Shown here piece by piece: positions 6,634-14,132 of a stretch of 27,306 nt of DNA (the first letter of the stretch is position 1; each line of letters begins with the position of its first letter). Origin of the DNA: a virus; IMG/VR virus record IMGVR_UViG_3300044716_000738, positions 1 through 27,306 of that record. The stretch is one strand, 5' to 3'. The notes under the pieces were generated by a model that ran no database searches, was not told where the DNA came from, and saw only the letters and a program-made list of their open reading frames with translations. Position numbers and translations under genes: made by a program.

Positions 6634-8361
6634 TTCGGACGCAAAGGTGTCGCTGAATTCCCCGTCTCCCATTACCTGATCAATGATGTTTTTCTTCTTT
6701 TGTAAAATATTGTAGATATTAACTTCTATTGTATTTTCGAAAACAGGGTAGTAAACTAATACACTATTTTTTTGACCATACCTATATGCCCTATCTTCCG
6801 CTTGTGAGTGATGGGCCGGAACGAAAGAGAGGTCATTCATAATTACTGTCTCGGCCGCCGTTAACGTGATACCAACACCTCCAGCAATAATATTAGATAT
6901 AAACACTTTTATTTTGTCTTCATTCTGAAACCTGTCAACACTTTCCTGTCTTTTTTCTTTAGACATCCTACCATCTAATACTACGGAATTTTTTTTGTAT
7001 TTTTCTTGGATAGCGTCTAATGTTTGTGTAAAATTAGTAAACACAATAACCTTCTTGCCTTGATCTAGACATTTGTCAATTAACTCACAGGTATATGGCA
7101 CCTTTTCAATTGAAATTAATTGTCTTATCTTCATTAACCTATTAATTGTAACAGTTAAACTTTCGTTTTTTCTACTTTCTTTAGAAATCCTCATAAACTC
7201 TTCTAATTCTTCGTCATAGAAGGTGTTCTTTAATTCTAAAAATATTGGTGTTATTATTTTTTCAGGTAAATCAAGTATGTCTGTTTTTAATCTTCTTAAA
7301 ACTAAGTTCTTTGTTCTTTCTCTTAGTTCATCTAGGTTTGATGAGCCACTTGTGTTCCATATTTTTTTACCGCCCACATTAAATTGATACCCTTTACAAT
7401 ATCTTCTAACGAACGCCTGCCAGTTTAACGTCAATGGAGAATTTACAATGTGTAATAAATTAAAATAATTTATTGGTCTTGATGTCATTGGAGTTCCTGT
7501 TAGTAACCAAACTTTTGGTATCTTTGCAAGAATATCATTTAATAGTTTTGTTCTTTGTGCAGTTGCGTTTGAAATATAATGTGCCTCATCAACGATTGCT
7601 AAATCAAAACCCTCGTTCATTATTAATTTATACGCTTCGCTATCTTCACTTTTATCTGTTGTGTGAAAATTTTTTAAAATGTCGTAGTTGATAATATAAT
7701 AATCAAATGTTGATCCCCATTTTTTACCTTCAATTAAAAGTATTCTTCTATCTGTGTAGTTTTTAATTTCTCGTTCCCAGTTAATTTTAAGCGAAGCCGG
7801 ACAAACTATTAATATTTTTTTTGCGTTACTCTCTAAAGACGCAATAACAGCCGCAGTAGTTTTTCCTAACCCCATATCATCAGCCAAAATATAACGATTA
7901 TTTGCTAATAACTTTTCAATCGCTTCTTTTTGATGATTCATCGGTGGTCTTGAATCGTATTTGGTATAATCTATTTCTCTATTTAATTTTTTCTCTTCAA
8001 CAATTACTGCCGCCTTTGGTACCCACATTGCTTGTAGTTTATCACTTTCAATAACCTTACCCCAAATATGAAACGCTTTATCTGTTTCACATAAAAGTTT
8101 TTCAGCCCAAATTCTATATGGTGTTTCGGACATACCTCTATCTTGAGATAACTTTTCAGCAAAGGTTATAGCAATACCAAGATACTTTCTAGCAATCTTT
8201 GGTGTTACTGAACTAAATTTTATAATATATTCTGCTTGGGTTCTGGTAATCTTAAATGTCTTAGCATTTAACTTACTTTTCCATTCTAATATTTGGTTGT
8301 TTGAACCATCATAGTTTTCCAGTATTTCCCTCGCTTCAATTTCTGGTATCATATTACCCAT
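6613..8361 (-). CDS. SNF2-family DNA helicase/ATPase (SMARCAL1-like)
   Basis: The 582-aa protein has a complete SNF2 superfamily-2 helicase core: motif I ADDMGLGKT (160-168), motif Ia VCPASLKINWERE (about 187-199), motif II DEAH (258-261), motif III LTGTP (287-291), motif IV-like VIVFTNF (438-444), motif V GGVGITLTAAE (494-504) and motif VI QAEDRAYRYGQ (520-530). The core order and the compact size resemble SMARCAL1/ZRANB3-type annealing ATPases and phage SNF2 proteins. In T4 the comparable recombination/fork-remodelling role belongs to UvsW, which is a different SF2 branch. Roughly 150 N-terminal residues precede the core and may bind DNA. The start could be M1 (8361) or M4 (8352). It ends in TAG. 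It is divergent from the gp14-like gene, with a short 50-base spacer. Confidence 0.93.
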   Translation of the reverse strand: MGNMIPEIEAREILENYDGSNNQILEWKSKLNAKTFKITRTQAEYIIKFSSVTPKIARKYLGIAITFAEKLSQDRGMSETPYRIWAEKLLCETDKAFHIWGKVIESDKLQAMWVPKAAVIVEEKKLNREIDYTKYDSRPPMNHQKEAIEKLLANNRYILADDMGLGKTTAAVIASLESNAKKILIVCPASLKINWEREIKNYTDRRILLIEGKKWGSTFDYYIINYDILKNFHTTDKSEDSEAYKLIMNEGFDLAIVDEAHYISNATAQRTKLLNDILAKIPKVWLLTGTPMTSRPINYFNLLHIVNSPLTLNWQAFVRRYCKGYQFNVGGKKIWNTSGSSNLDELRERTKNLVLRRLKTDILDLPEKIITPIFLELKNTFYDEELEEFMRISKESRKNESLTVTINRLMKIRQLISIEKVPYTCELIDKCLDQGKKVIVFTNFTQTLDAIQEKYKKNSVVLDGRMSKEKRQESVDRFQNEDKIKVFISNIIAGGVGITLTAAETVIMNDLSFVPAHHSQAEDRAYRYGQKNSVLVYYPVFENTIEVNIYNILQKKKNIIDQVMGDGEFSDTFASELLKTLL

Positions 8362-8411
8362 AGATATCTAATATAATCAAATACAAACACTTTCTAAACT
8401 ATTTATTAGGT

Positions 8412-8924
8412 ATGGATAATAAACTACCAATCACTAGATTAAGTAAGTTTTTCTCAAATGAGGACTTTGATTTACAGATACAAATGGGTCAAGAGTACTT
8501 ACATGGAGATCTAAATTTAAAATTAGTACTCTTTAGAGTTGATAGACAAAAGACAACTAAAGATGACGTATATGGTGAAGTGGGTGTTGATGAAGTTAAG
8601 TACTTTCCACCTATTGAGTTTAATGCTCTTGTTCAAATAGAAGGGCCAAAAAACAATTCATATAAAAACGGTTTATTGAGATACCTTGAGCCAGGTAATA
8701 TGTCAGTTTCTGTATATATAAAACATTTGGAGGAACTAAATGTTGAAATAAAATATGGTGACTTTATTGGATATCCTGAAACAGAAAATAGGATGAGATA
8801 TTATACTGTGGTAAATGATGGCAAGGTAACTTCGGATAACAAACATAACCTATTTGGTCAAAGACCTTATTATAGGACAATAATCTGTGCTCCGGCGCAA
8901 GAACAAGAATTTAGAGGGGTATAA
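8412..8924 (+). CDS. gp14-like neck protein (probable)
   Basis: This 170-aa protein has the motif order seen in T4 gp14-type neck/head-closure proteins: a short YGEVGVDEVKY segment, a beta strand with FNALVQIEG, then MSVSVYIKHLEELN, a YGDFIGYPE segment (the 'GD.IY.P' position), a YYTVVNDGK strand and a late GQRPYYRTIICA strand. Gene order supports the call: the next gene is gp15-like, then sheath and tube, as in the T4 13-14-15-18-19 series with 16 and 17 absent. In T4, gp14 joins gp13 in the neck collar. It is shorter than T4 gp14 (256 aa). A TATTTAT box ends only 5 bases before the ATG, so the mRNA would have a very short leader if that box is a promoter. Confidence 0.55.
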   Translation: MDNKLPITRLSKFFSNEDFDLQIQMGQEYLHGDLNLKLVLFRVDRQKTTKDDVYGEVGVDEVKYFPPIEFNALVQIEGPKNNSYKNGLLRYLEPGNMSVSVYIKHLEELNVEIKYGDFIGYPETENRMRYYTVVNDGKVTSDNKHNLFGQRPYYRTIICAPAQEQEFRGV

Positions 8925-8925
8925 A

Positions 8926-10161
8926 ATGGCAGTACCAAAAAAGAAAAACGATATTAATGTGTACACAGGTAAAGAGTTATTACCTAGAAGACAACAACTT
9001 TTAGATAGTATAACCAAATCTGACACATACTTACCAGACCCCGTTTTACATGACGATTTAGACATGGGAATGTTAGAGTTTGTTAAAAACAACTTAAAAG
9101 TTGTTAGCGACAATAAACAAATCCCTGTTATCCCAAGAATATTAACAATACAAAGATGGTCTCAAGTAATGAATACTTGGGAATTTTCAGATGAAGATAA
9201 TAATTTAAAAGTACCATTTATCGGTGTGATCAGAAGACCAGACGTTCAACCAGGTACAAATCCGTCCATCCAAAGAACAATACCCGAAAGATTACCATTT
9301 CATTATGCAACTGTCGCCACGTGGAACGGAACACAAATGGGGGCTGACGTGTATAAGATCCCACAACCGGTTGCGGTTGATATTACATATGATGTTACAA
9401 TTGTTTGTTCTAGATTAAGAGAACTTAATAGATTTAACAAGGTTATTATGCAAAAATTTGCTTCTAGACAAGCATATACAATGGTAAAAGGTCACTATGT
9501 ACCAATTGTTATGGATAAATTAGAAGATAATTCACCAATAGATCAAATAGATGGTCGTAGATATTATTTACAAAACTATACATTTACATTATTAGGATTT
9601 TTAATAGATGAGGAGGAATTTGAGGTTAAACCTGCGATAAGTAGGTCCTTTTTATTGAATGAATTTATTGAAGGTAACTCGGGTAGGAAGACAATTATTA
9701 ATAAATTGATTGAATTATCGGTAATGACCTTCATTGCTGATGGTATGCAAACACAATTTAGCGTCGGTGAAAGTATTGGTATTTTATTTAGTGTAACTAT
9801 CAACGGTCTTATTCAAGAAAGAGATGTTGATTATTTTCATATTGCTAAAACATCTAAAATAACATTTGCAACACCTCCTTTTGAAGGAAGCACAATTATT
9901 ATATCATATTATAAAGGTAATAAAGACACCTTAATAGATAACTACGGTAGAATATTCAGTGTTACTACCGAATATTTCACTTACAATGGTAGTTCATTAA
10001 CCTTCCAACTACAAAATGAAATAAGTAGCATTATAAGTTTAGATGTGAATGGTCTTCAGGAAGAAGAAAATCAGGGTTTTGATATTACAAGTAGAAATGA
10101 AGTAACACTTAACTTTTCTCCAGCGATAAACTCGAGAATTGGGGTGACTTACTTGTATTAA
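8926..10161 (+). CDS. gp15-like tail terminator protein with C-terminal beta modules
   Basis: I start this 411-aa protein at ATG 8926, one base after the preceding stop, rather than at an in-frame GTG at 8887. A purine-rich AGAGGGG lies just upstream. Residues about 60-240 follow T4 gp15 order: IPVIPRILTIQRWSQVMNTW, VPFIGVIRRPDVQPG, a PVAVDITYDVTIVCSRLREL strand set, RQAYTMVKGHYVP, and a late GFLIDEEEFEV. gp15 caps the tube and sheath and connects tail to neck. The C-terminal part is an addition: two tandem beta modules at about 269-330 and 350-411, each with a 'F..dG..t.F......i.v.vNGl' start and a strand ending in YYK or TYLY. These modules resemble small phage tail beta-sandwich units. It is followed by an antisense small gene that overlaps its stop. 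Confidence 0.75.
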   Translation: MAVPKKKNDINVYTGKELLPRRQQLLDSITKSDTYLPDPVLHDDLDMGMLEFVKNNLKVVSDNKQIPVIPRILTIQRWSQVMNTWEFSDEDNNLKVPFIGVIRRPDVQPGTNPSIQRTIPERLPFHYATVATWNGTQMGADVYKIPQPVAVDITYDVTIVCSRLRELNRFNKVIMQKFASRQAYTMVKGHYVPIVMDKLEDNSPIDQIDGRRYYLQNYTFTLLGFLIDEEEFEVKPAISRSFLLNEFIEGNSGRKTIINKLIELSVMTFIADGMQTQFSVGESIGILFSVTINGLIQERDVDYFHIAKTSKITFATPPFEGSTIIISYYKGNKDTLIDNYGRIFSVTTEYFTYNGSSLTFQLQNEISSIISLDVNGLQEEENQGFDITSRNEVTLNFSPAINSRIGVTYLY

Positions 10162-10316
10162 ACTTCACCGTATATATCCTTTTTCTTTGGTTTACAGGTT
10201 TCCTCAATAAATTTTTCTAAAACTTTATAAATTTTTAACCCATGTTTATCGCAATGCTCTTTTAGCATTTCGTGATGTTTTTCGCTGATTTTTACATTTT
10301 TTGTTGTTGCTTTCAT
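10158..10316 (-). CDS. small ribbon-helix-helix-like protein, 52 aa
   Basis: On the minus strand an ATG at 10316 opens a 52-codon frame ending in TAA at 10158, overlapping the stop of the convergent gp15-like gene by four bases. The protein has a short basic N-terminus, a beta-like VKIS strand, a helix EKHHEMLKEHCDKHG, a turn, and a second helix KIYKVLEKFIEETC, followed by a basic tail. Strand-helix-helix in about 45 residues is the shape of the Arc/MetJ ribbon-helix-helix DNA-binding fold, and the K-x-S-E-x-x-H/H-x-x-L spacing fits its strand-to-helix turn. It lies between two late tail genes, and tandem repeats sit just upstream of its start. A role as a small transcriptional regulator is inference. 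Confidence 0.55.
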   Translation of the reverse strand: MKATTKNVKISEKHHEMLKEHCDKHGLKIYKVLEKFIEETCKPKKKDIYGEV

Positions 10317-10323
10317 ATCATAA

Positions 10324-10353
10324 GATAAATAATGATAAAATAAGATAAAATAC
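10324..10353. repeat. three tandem 10-bp GATAAAATAA-like repeats, candidate operator
   Basis: GATAAATAAT, GATAAAATAA and GATAAAATAC lie head to tail at exactly one-helical-turn spacing, beginning 8 bases upstream of the small ribbon-helix-helix-like gene's ATG on the minus strand. A less exact ATCATAA precedes them. Ribbon-helix-helix regulators commonly bind tandem or palindromic short repeats at their own promoters. The region is low-complexity and AT-rich, so coincidence is possible. Confidence 0.4.
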
Positions 10354-10398
10354 TATCTAAATACAAAAAACTTGAGAAATCTTTGATGAAAACAAAGA

Positions 10399-10405
10399 TA
10401 TTTAT
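10399..10405 (+). promoter_or_regulatory. TATTTAT box upstream of tail sheath
   Basis: TATTTAT followed by TAGTTAAG lies 39 bases before the sheath ATG at 10445. A weak inverted repeat CTTTG/CAAAG (10381-10397) sits directly upstream. The box matches those before the tube, tape measure and 1616-aa genes. The remainder of 10317-10444 has no other recognisable element apart from the repeats listed separately. Confidence 0.35.
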
Positions 10406-10444
10406 TAGTTAAGAATAAAAATTTTTTAACCAAACAAATTATCA

Positions 10445-13261
10445 ATGGCAAATTCAAACAAAGTTTTCGTTTCTCCAGGTGTGTATACTTCAGAGAAAGA
10501 TTTAACATTCGTGGCACAGAGCGTGGGGGTAACAACACTAGGTTTAGTGGGCGAAACATTAAAAGGCCCAGCATTCGAACCTGTTTTAGTTGGTTCCTTC
10601 GACGAATTTAGAACTTATTTCGGTACAACATCACCTGCAAAAGATGGTAACGACAATCCAAAATATGAGTTACCTTATGTAGCAAAATCGTATTTACAAG
10701 AATCAAACCAATTATTCGTTACAAGAATATTGGGATTAACGGGATATAAACCAAACAAATCTTATGGTGTTAAAACCTTAGGAGGTATGTCTGTTGGTGA
10801 TATTCAAACAGGAACCACAACAGGTACAACCGTTGTAACTGCTAGCGGAATCACCGGTTCAACATTCTATGCTGAACTTTCAACAAAAACATCTGTTGAT
10901 GGTAATACTATCACAGAATATATCTTAGACAATTATAGTGGAAACACATCTGGTGATACAGGTGAGTGGTTCACAATCGGTATCGTTCCTGATAGCGCAA
11001 CAAGTGCGTTAACTGGAACAGAATTAAGTTCACCGATTGGTGGTTATAATAATAAAGAATGGTACAATACGTTCTCAAACTTTACTGATAAAGTATATTC
11101 ATATCTTTTTGTATACAATCATGGAATAAATGCGTTCGATGTAACTAGATACCAATACACTGCTGAATTAGTAAACGATGATAGAATTGTTTGTCTAATG
11201 AGATCAAGAGGTTCTTATGATGGTAATACTTTAATACATAGAGTTACCGGAACAACAGACGTTACAATTTCAAGTTCAGATATCACAACAGACCCATTAG
11301 CGGAATTTACAGTTAGCGTTGATGATATTAGTGGTGTAACTAGAACATTTACATGTAGCATGGACACAACTTCAACAAAATACGTAACAAAAGTATTAGG
11401 TGTTGATGTTTTTGATAAAGAGAAAATTGAAAACCCAATTTATGTTCACGAAACATATCCAAATTTAATTAAAAACTTGTTCCAACAAGGTTTAATTAGA
11501 GGTTTAAAGACAAGTGTTGAAACAATTCTTGAAGGAACTGATTTTGTAAACGAATGGGATACTCCTGGTTCTGCCATGGTAGTTTCAGAAGTAAGAGGTG
11601 GTAGAGTATTTGATTTATTCAGTTTCTTAACTATATCTGATGGTAACGCGGCAAACTTTGAGGTTAAAGTTTCAATTATAAACATAAATTTAGAAACAGG
11701 TGAATTCGATTTACTTGTTAGAGATTTTAACGATACTGATGATAATGTAGTTGCTCTTGAGAAATTTTCAAGATGTTCAATGAATCCAGACGCGGCAGGT
11801 TTCATCGGTAGAAAAATAGGTACTTCTGATGGTGAATACGAATTAAGAAGCAAGTATATCATGCTTGTTCTTGCTGATGGTTTCCCAACAGACGCTGTTC
11901 CTGCTGGTTTCAAAGGTTGTATAACAAAAGAAATGATCGGTGGAATGCCTTTCAAAACAAAATACTATACTGCTGGTGAAACTATATCATACAACGCAGA
12001 CGGCTCTCCAAACACATCTAATGGTGATAAAGTTAGAAAAGTGTCGTTAGGTATGTCAACACAATCACATGTTGTATATGATAAAGATATTCTTAAATTT
12101 AAAGGTGTATCTGCTTCTCAAGAAATCAAAGGTTTCCACATGTCATTAAACGCTGCTTCGATAGTTGATACTAATGGCGATGCGATTTATGAGACAACAA
12201 ATTATGATCTTGAAGGACAAACCGGCACCGATAACCCATTGACCGCGATCGCGTATCGTAAATTTACAATGCCTGTATTTGGTGGTTTTGATGGATGGGA
12301 CATTTATAGAAATGTAAGAACTTATAGTGATGCTTATATTTTTGGTAAGACAACTTATGTTGCAAATCACGCAACAAATGGTGGTGTATTTAGTGATTCT
12401 GTAGGTAACTCAGATTACTACGCTTACTTACAAGGTATTGAAACATACGCTAATCCAGAAGCGGTAGACATCAACTTATTTTCTACTCCTGGTATTGATT
12501 GGTTTAATCACGGATCATTAGTTGCTCAGGCAATTGACATGGTTGAAACAGACAGAGCGGATTCACTTTACATTATTAATGCTCCAAACTTACCTACATC
12601 AGAAGAAATTGTTGATGAAATAGACGCTGCGTCAATTGATTCAAACTATTCTGCAACTTACTGGCCTTGGATTCAAGTGAGAGACGTTGATAACGCAACA
12701 CAAATCTATCTTCCACCAACAGGTGAGGTTGTAAAGAACATTGCATTAACAGATAATGTTTCTTATCCTTGGTTCGCAGTTGCGGGTTATTCAAGAGGGT
12801 TGGTTAATTCAATCAAAGCGTTTAAGAAATTAACACTTGACGAAAGAGATGATTTATACAAGAATAGAATTAACCCTATTGCAACATTCTCTGATACTGG
12901 TACAATTATTTGGGGTAACAAAACTCTTCAAGTTAGAGAATCAGCGTTGGATAGAATAAACGTAAGAAGATTATTATTAAGAGCAAGAAAACTTATTTCT
13001 GCTGTCGCAGTAAGATTGTTATTTGAACAAAATGATGATCAAGTAAGACAAGATTTCTTGAATTTAGTAAACCCAATTTTAAGTAGCATTAAGAAAGAAA
13101 GAGGTCTTTATGATTTCCGTGTAACGGTTTCTAACGATCCTGAAGATATTGATGCAAACACATTAAGAGGTAAGATTTATGTTAAACCAACAAGATCATT
13201 AGAATTTATTGATGTTGAGTTTATTATAACACCTACTGGGGCTTCATTTGATAATATCTAA
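10445..13261 (+). CDS. contractile tail sheath protein (T4 gp18-like)
   Basis: The 938-aa protein shows the sheath hallmarks: N-terminal FVSPGVYTSEKD, followed by GLVGETLKGPAFEPVLVGS and FRTYFG, then PYVAKSYLQESNQLFVTRILG; and a C-terminal domain from about residue 800 with LYKNRINPIATF, GTIIWGNKTLQ, DRINVRRLLLRARKLI, FEQNDDQVRQDF and a terminal LRGKIYVKPTRSLEFIDVEFIIT strand set. The N- and C-terminal parts form the conserved handshake core that contracts around the tube. It is much longer than T4 gp18 (659 aa), and the extra length lies in the middle (about 120-800). That part is Thr/Ser/Gly-rich, beta-rich, and probably forms surface-exposed domains. The ATG at 10445 has an A/T-rich leader with no Shine-Dalgarno. 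A strong terminator follows. Confidence 0.95.
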   Translation: MANSNKVFVSPGVYTSEKDLTFVAQSVGVTTLGLVGETLKGPAFEPVLVGSFDEFRTYFGTTSPAKDGNDNPKYELPYVAKSYLQESNQLFVTRILGLTGYKPNKSYGVKTLGGMSVGDIQTGTTTGTTVVTASGITGSTFYAELSTKTSVDGNTITEYILDNYSGNTSGDTGEWFTIGIVPDSATSALTGTELSSPIGGYNNKEWYNTFSNFTDKVYSYLFVYNHGINAFDVTRYQYTAELVNDDRIVCLMRSRGSYDGNTLIHRVTGTTDVTISSSDITTDPLAEFTVSVDDISGVTRTFTCSMDTTSTKYVTKVLGVDVFDKEKIENPIYVHETYPNLIKNLFQQGLIRGLKTSVETILEGTDFVNEWDTPGSAMVVSEVRGGRVFDLFSFLTISDGNAANFEVKVSIININLETGEFDLLVRDFNDTDDNVVALEKFSRCSMNPDAAGFIGRKIGTSDGEYELRSKYIMLVLADGFPTDAVPAGFKGCITKEMIGGMPFKTKYYTAGETISYNADGSPNTSNGDKVRKVSLGMSTQSHVVYDKDILKFKGVSASQEIKGFHMSLNAASIVDTNGDAIYETTNYDLEGQTGTDNPLTAIAYRKFTMPVFGGFDGWDIYRNVRTYSDAYIFGKTTYVANHATNGGVFSDSVGNSDYYAYLQGIETYANPEAVDINLFSTPGIDWFNHGSLVAQAIDMVETDRADSLYIINAPNLPTSEEIVDEIDAASIDSNYSATYWPWIQVRDVDNATQIYLPPTGEVVKNIALTDNVSYPWFAVAGYSRGLVNSIKAFKKLTLDERDDLYKNRINPIATFSDTGTIIWGNKTLQVRESALDRINVRRLLLRARKLISAVAVRLLFEQNDDQVRQDFLNLVNPILSSIKKERGLYDFRVTVSNDPEDIDANTLRGKIYVKPTRSLEFIDVEFIITPTGASFDNI

Positions 13262-13278
13262 TAAATAATAAATGACAG

Positions 13279-13315
13279 ATGGGGGATAGACACAATATCC
13301 CCCATTTTTATTTTT
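13279..13315 (+). terminator. strong intrinsic terminator after tail sheath
   Basis: ATGGGGGATA (13279-13288) and TATCCCCCAT (13296-13305) form a perfect 10-bp stem with a 7-base loop, followed by a T-rich run (TTTTTATTTTT). It lies 18 bases after the sheath stop and would end sheath transcription or partly attenuate it before the tube gene. The rest of the sheath-tube gap to 13522 has no ORF. Confidence 0.9.
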
Positions 13316-13477
13316 ACTACCTTTAAAATTTCTCCAATTATTCTTTTAATCTTTATATTTATCCATTAAGAAGTGGTGTTTAGTTAAGTTGAGAATTAGA
13401 GTATTTGTAAAAAACTACGAAAAAAAATTGACATAATCAAGTACCTACCCGAAAAAATCTTATTTTAAAATACGATA

Positions 13478-13484
13478 TATTTAT
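13478..13484 (+). promoter_or_regulatory. TATTTAT box upstream of tail tube
   Basis: TATTTAT followed by AATAAAGC lies 38 bases before the tube ATG at 13523, the same spacing (within one base) as the box before the sheath gene. A second TATTTAT is at 13356-13362 in the same gap, which carries no ORF. Together with the terminator upstream this suggests the tube gene has its own transcript. Confidence 0.4.
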
Positions 13485-13522
13485 AATAAAGCAAATAAAA
13501 CCAAAATTAAAAATAACAAAAC

Positions 13523-14011
13523 ATGGCTGATTTACTAATGAAAATGCCGGTTCCATATGAGCCAAAAAGGAAGAATCGATTCATTTTAAGATTTGAATCG
13601 TCTTTAGGTATTAATGAGTGGTACGTGACTTCCACGGCTCGCCCAAGCGCTAAAATTAACTCTGTAGCAATTCCGTTTTTAAACACATCGACATACGTTG
13701 CTGGTAGATTTGAGTGGGATGAGATCAAAGTAACCTTTAAAGATCCTATCGGACCTTCTGCTTCTCAAGCACTTATGGAGTGGTTTCGTCTTCATGCTGA
13801 ATCTGTTACAGGTCGTATGGGATATGCGGCTGGTTACAAAAAAGACGTTTATTTAGAAATGCTAGATCCAACTGGTGTGGTTGTGGAAAAATGGTTATTA
13901 GAATCATGTTTCTTAACAAACCTTAACTTTGGTGATTTGGCTTACGATCAAGACGCTTTAGCAAATATCGACGCATCTTTAAGAATGGATAGATGCATAC
14001 TTATTTACTAA
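13523..14011 (+). CDS. tail tube protein (T4 gp19-like)
   Basis: The 162-aa length is almost that of T4 gp19 (163 aa). The N-terminus MADLLMKMPVPYEPKRKNRFILRF opens a beta strand. Then follow WYVTSTARPSAKINSVAIPFLNTSTYVAGRFEWDEIKVTF, DPIGPSASQALMEWFRLH, YKKDVYLEMLDPTGVVVEKW and a C-terminal ILIY strand. These are the standard elements of the T4 tube family: a two-sheet barrel, an alpha helix (about 88-98) and the YKK.V.LE.LDP turn. Monomers stack as hexameric rings inside the sheath, around the tape measure. It is set apart by a terminator on each side and its own upstream TATTTAT box, which fits very high expression. The leader is A-rich without Shine-Dalgarno. Confidence 0.95.
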   Translation: MADLLMKMPVPYEPKRKNRFILRFESSLGINEWYVTSTARPSAKINSVAIPFLNTSTYVAGRFEWDEIKVTFKDPIGPSASQALMEWFRLHAESVTGRMGYAAGYKKDVYLEMLDPTGVVVEKWLLESCFLTNLNFGDLAYDQDALANIDASLRMDRCILIY

Positions 14012-14035
14012 TTTTTACATAACTTACTGATAATC

Positions 14036-14089
14036 AATTCGTTATTTCTGATGTTCCACGTGGAATTCGGAAGTAACGAATTTTTTTTT
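14036..14089 (+). terminator. strong intrinsic terminator after tail tube
   Basis: AATTCGTTATTTCTG (14036-14050) pairs with CGGAAGTAACGAATT (14068-14082) over 15 bp, including two G-T wobbles, and is followed by a run of T (14081-14089). The loop holds the 12-base palindrome TTCCACGTGGAA (14054-14065), which can form an inner hairpin. It lies 24 bases after the tube stop and separates it from the gp26-like gene. Confidence 0.85.
14052..14067. promoter_or_regulatory. parS-like palindrome TGTTCCACGTGGAATT
   Basis: The sequence matches the widespread ParB-binding parS consensus TGTTNCACGTGNAACA at 14 of 16 positions, missing only the final CA. It forms the loop of the tube terminator. parS is a DNA site, so it would act in double-stranded DNA. 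No parA or parB gene is visible in the window. Chance or a structural role in the terminator is a real alternative. Confidence 0.3.
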
Positions 14090-14132
14090 GCTAAAACTTT
14101 ACTTTTAAGTAGTTATAGTGTAATCTTAATTC

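Noticed and set aside
8361-8370. TAGATATCTA palindrome at the helicase start codon
   Set aside because: Short AT-rich 10-bp palindrome, easily by chance, and no second copy near other genes was noticed.
8887-8889. GTG start for the gp15-like gene
   Set aside because: ATG 8926 follows the preceding stop by one base and has a purine-rich leader; the GTG lies inside the preceding gene and would add basic residues not expected for the family.
11446-11955. 169-codon minus-strand ORF inside the sheath gene
   Set aside because: Antisense to a confident structural gene, Ser/Pro-biased composition from codon bias of the sense strand, no leader signals.
13316-13522. A hidden small gene between the sheath terminator and the tube
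   Set aside because: Both strands hold only frames shorter than about 15 codons from any ATG; only TATTTAT boxes and AT-rich sequence are visible.
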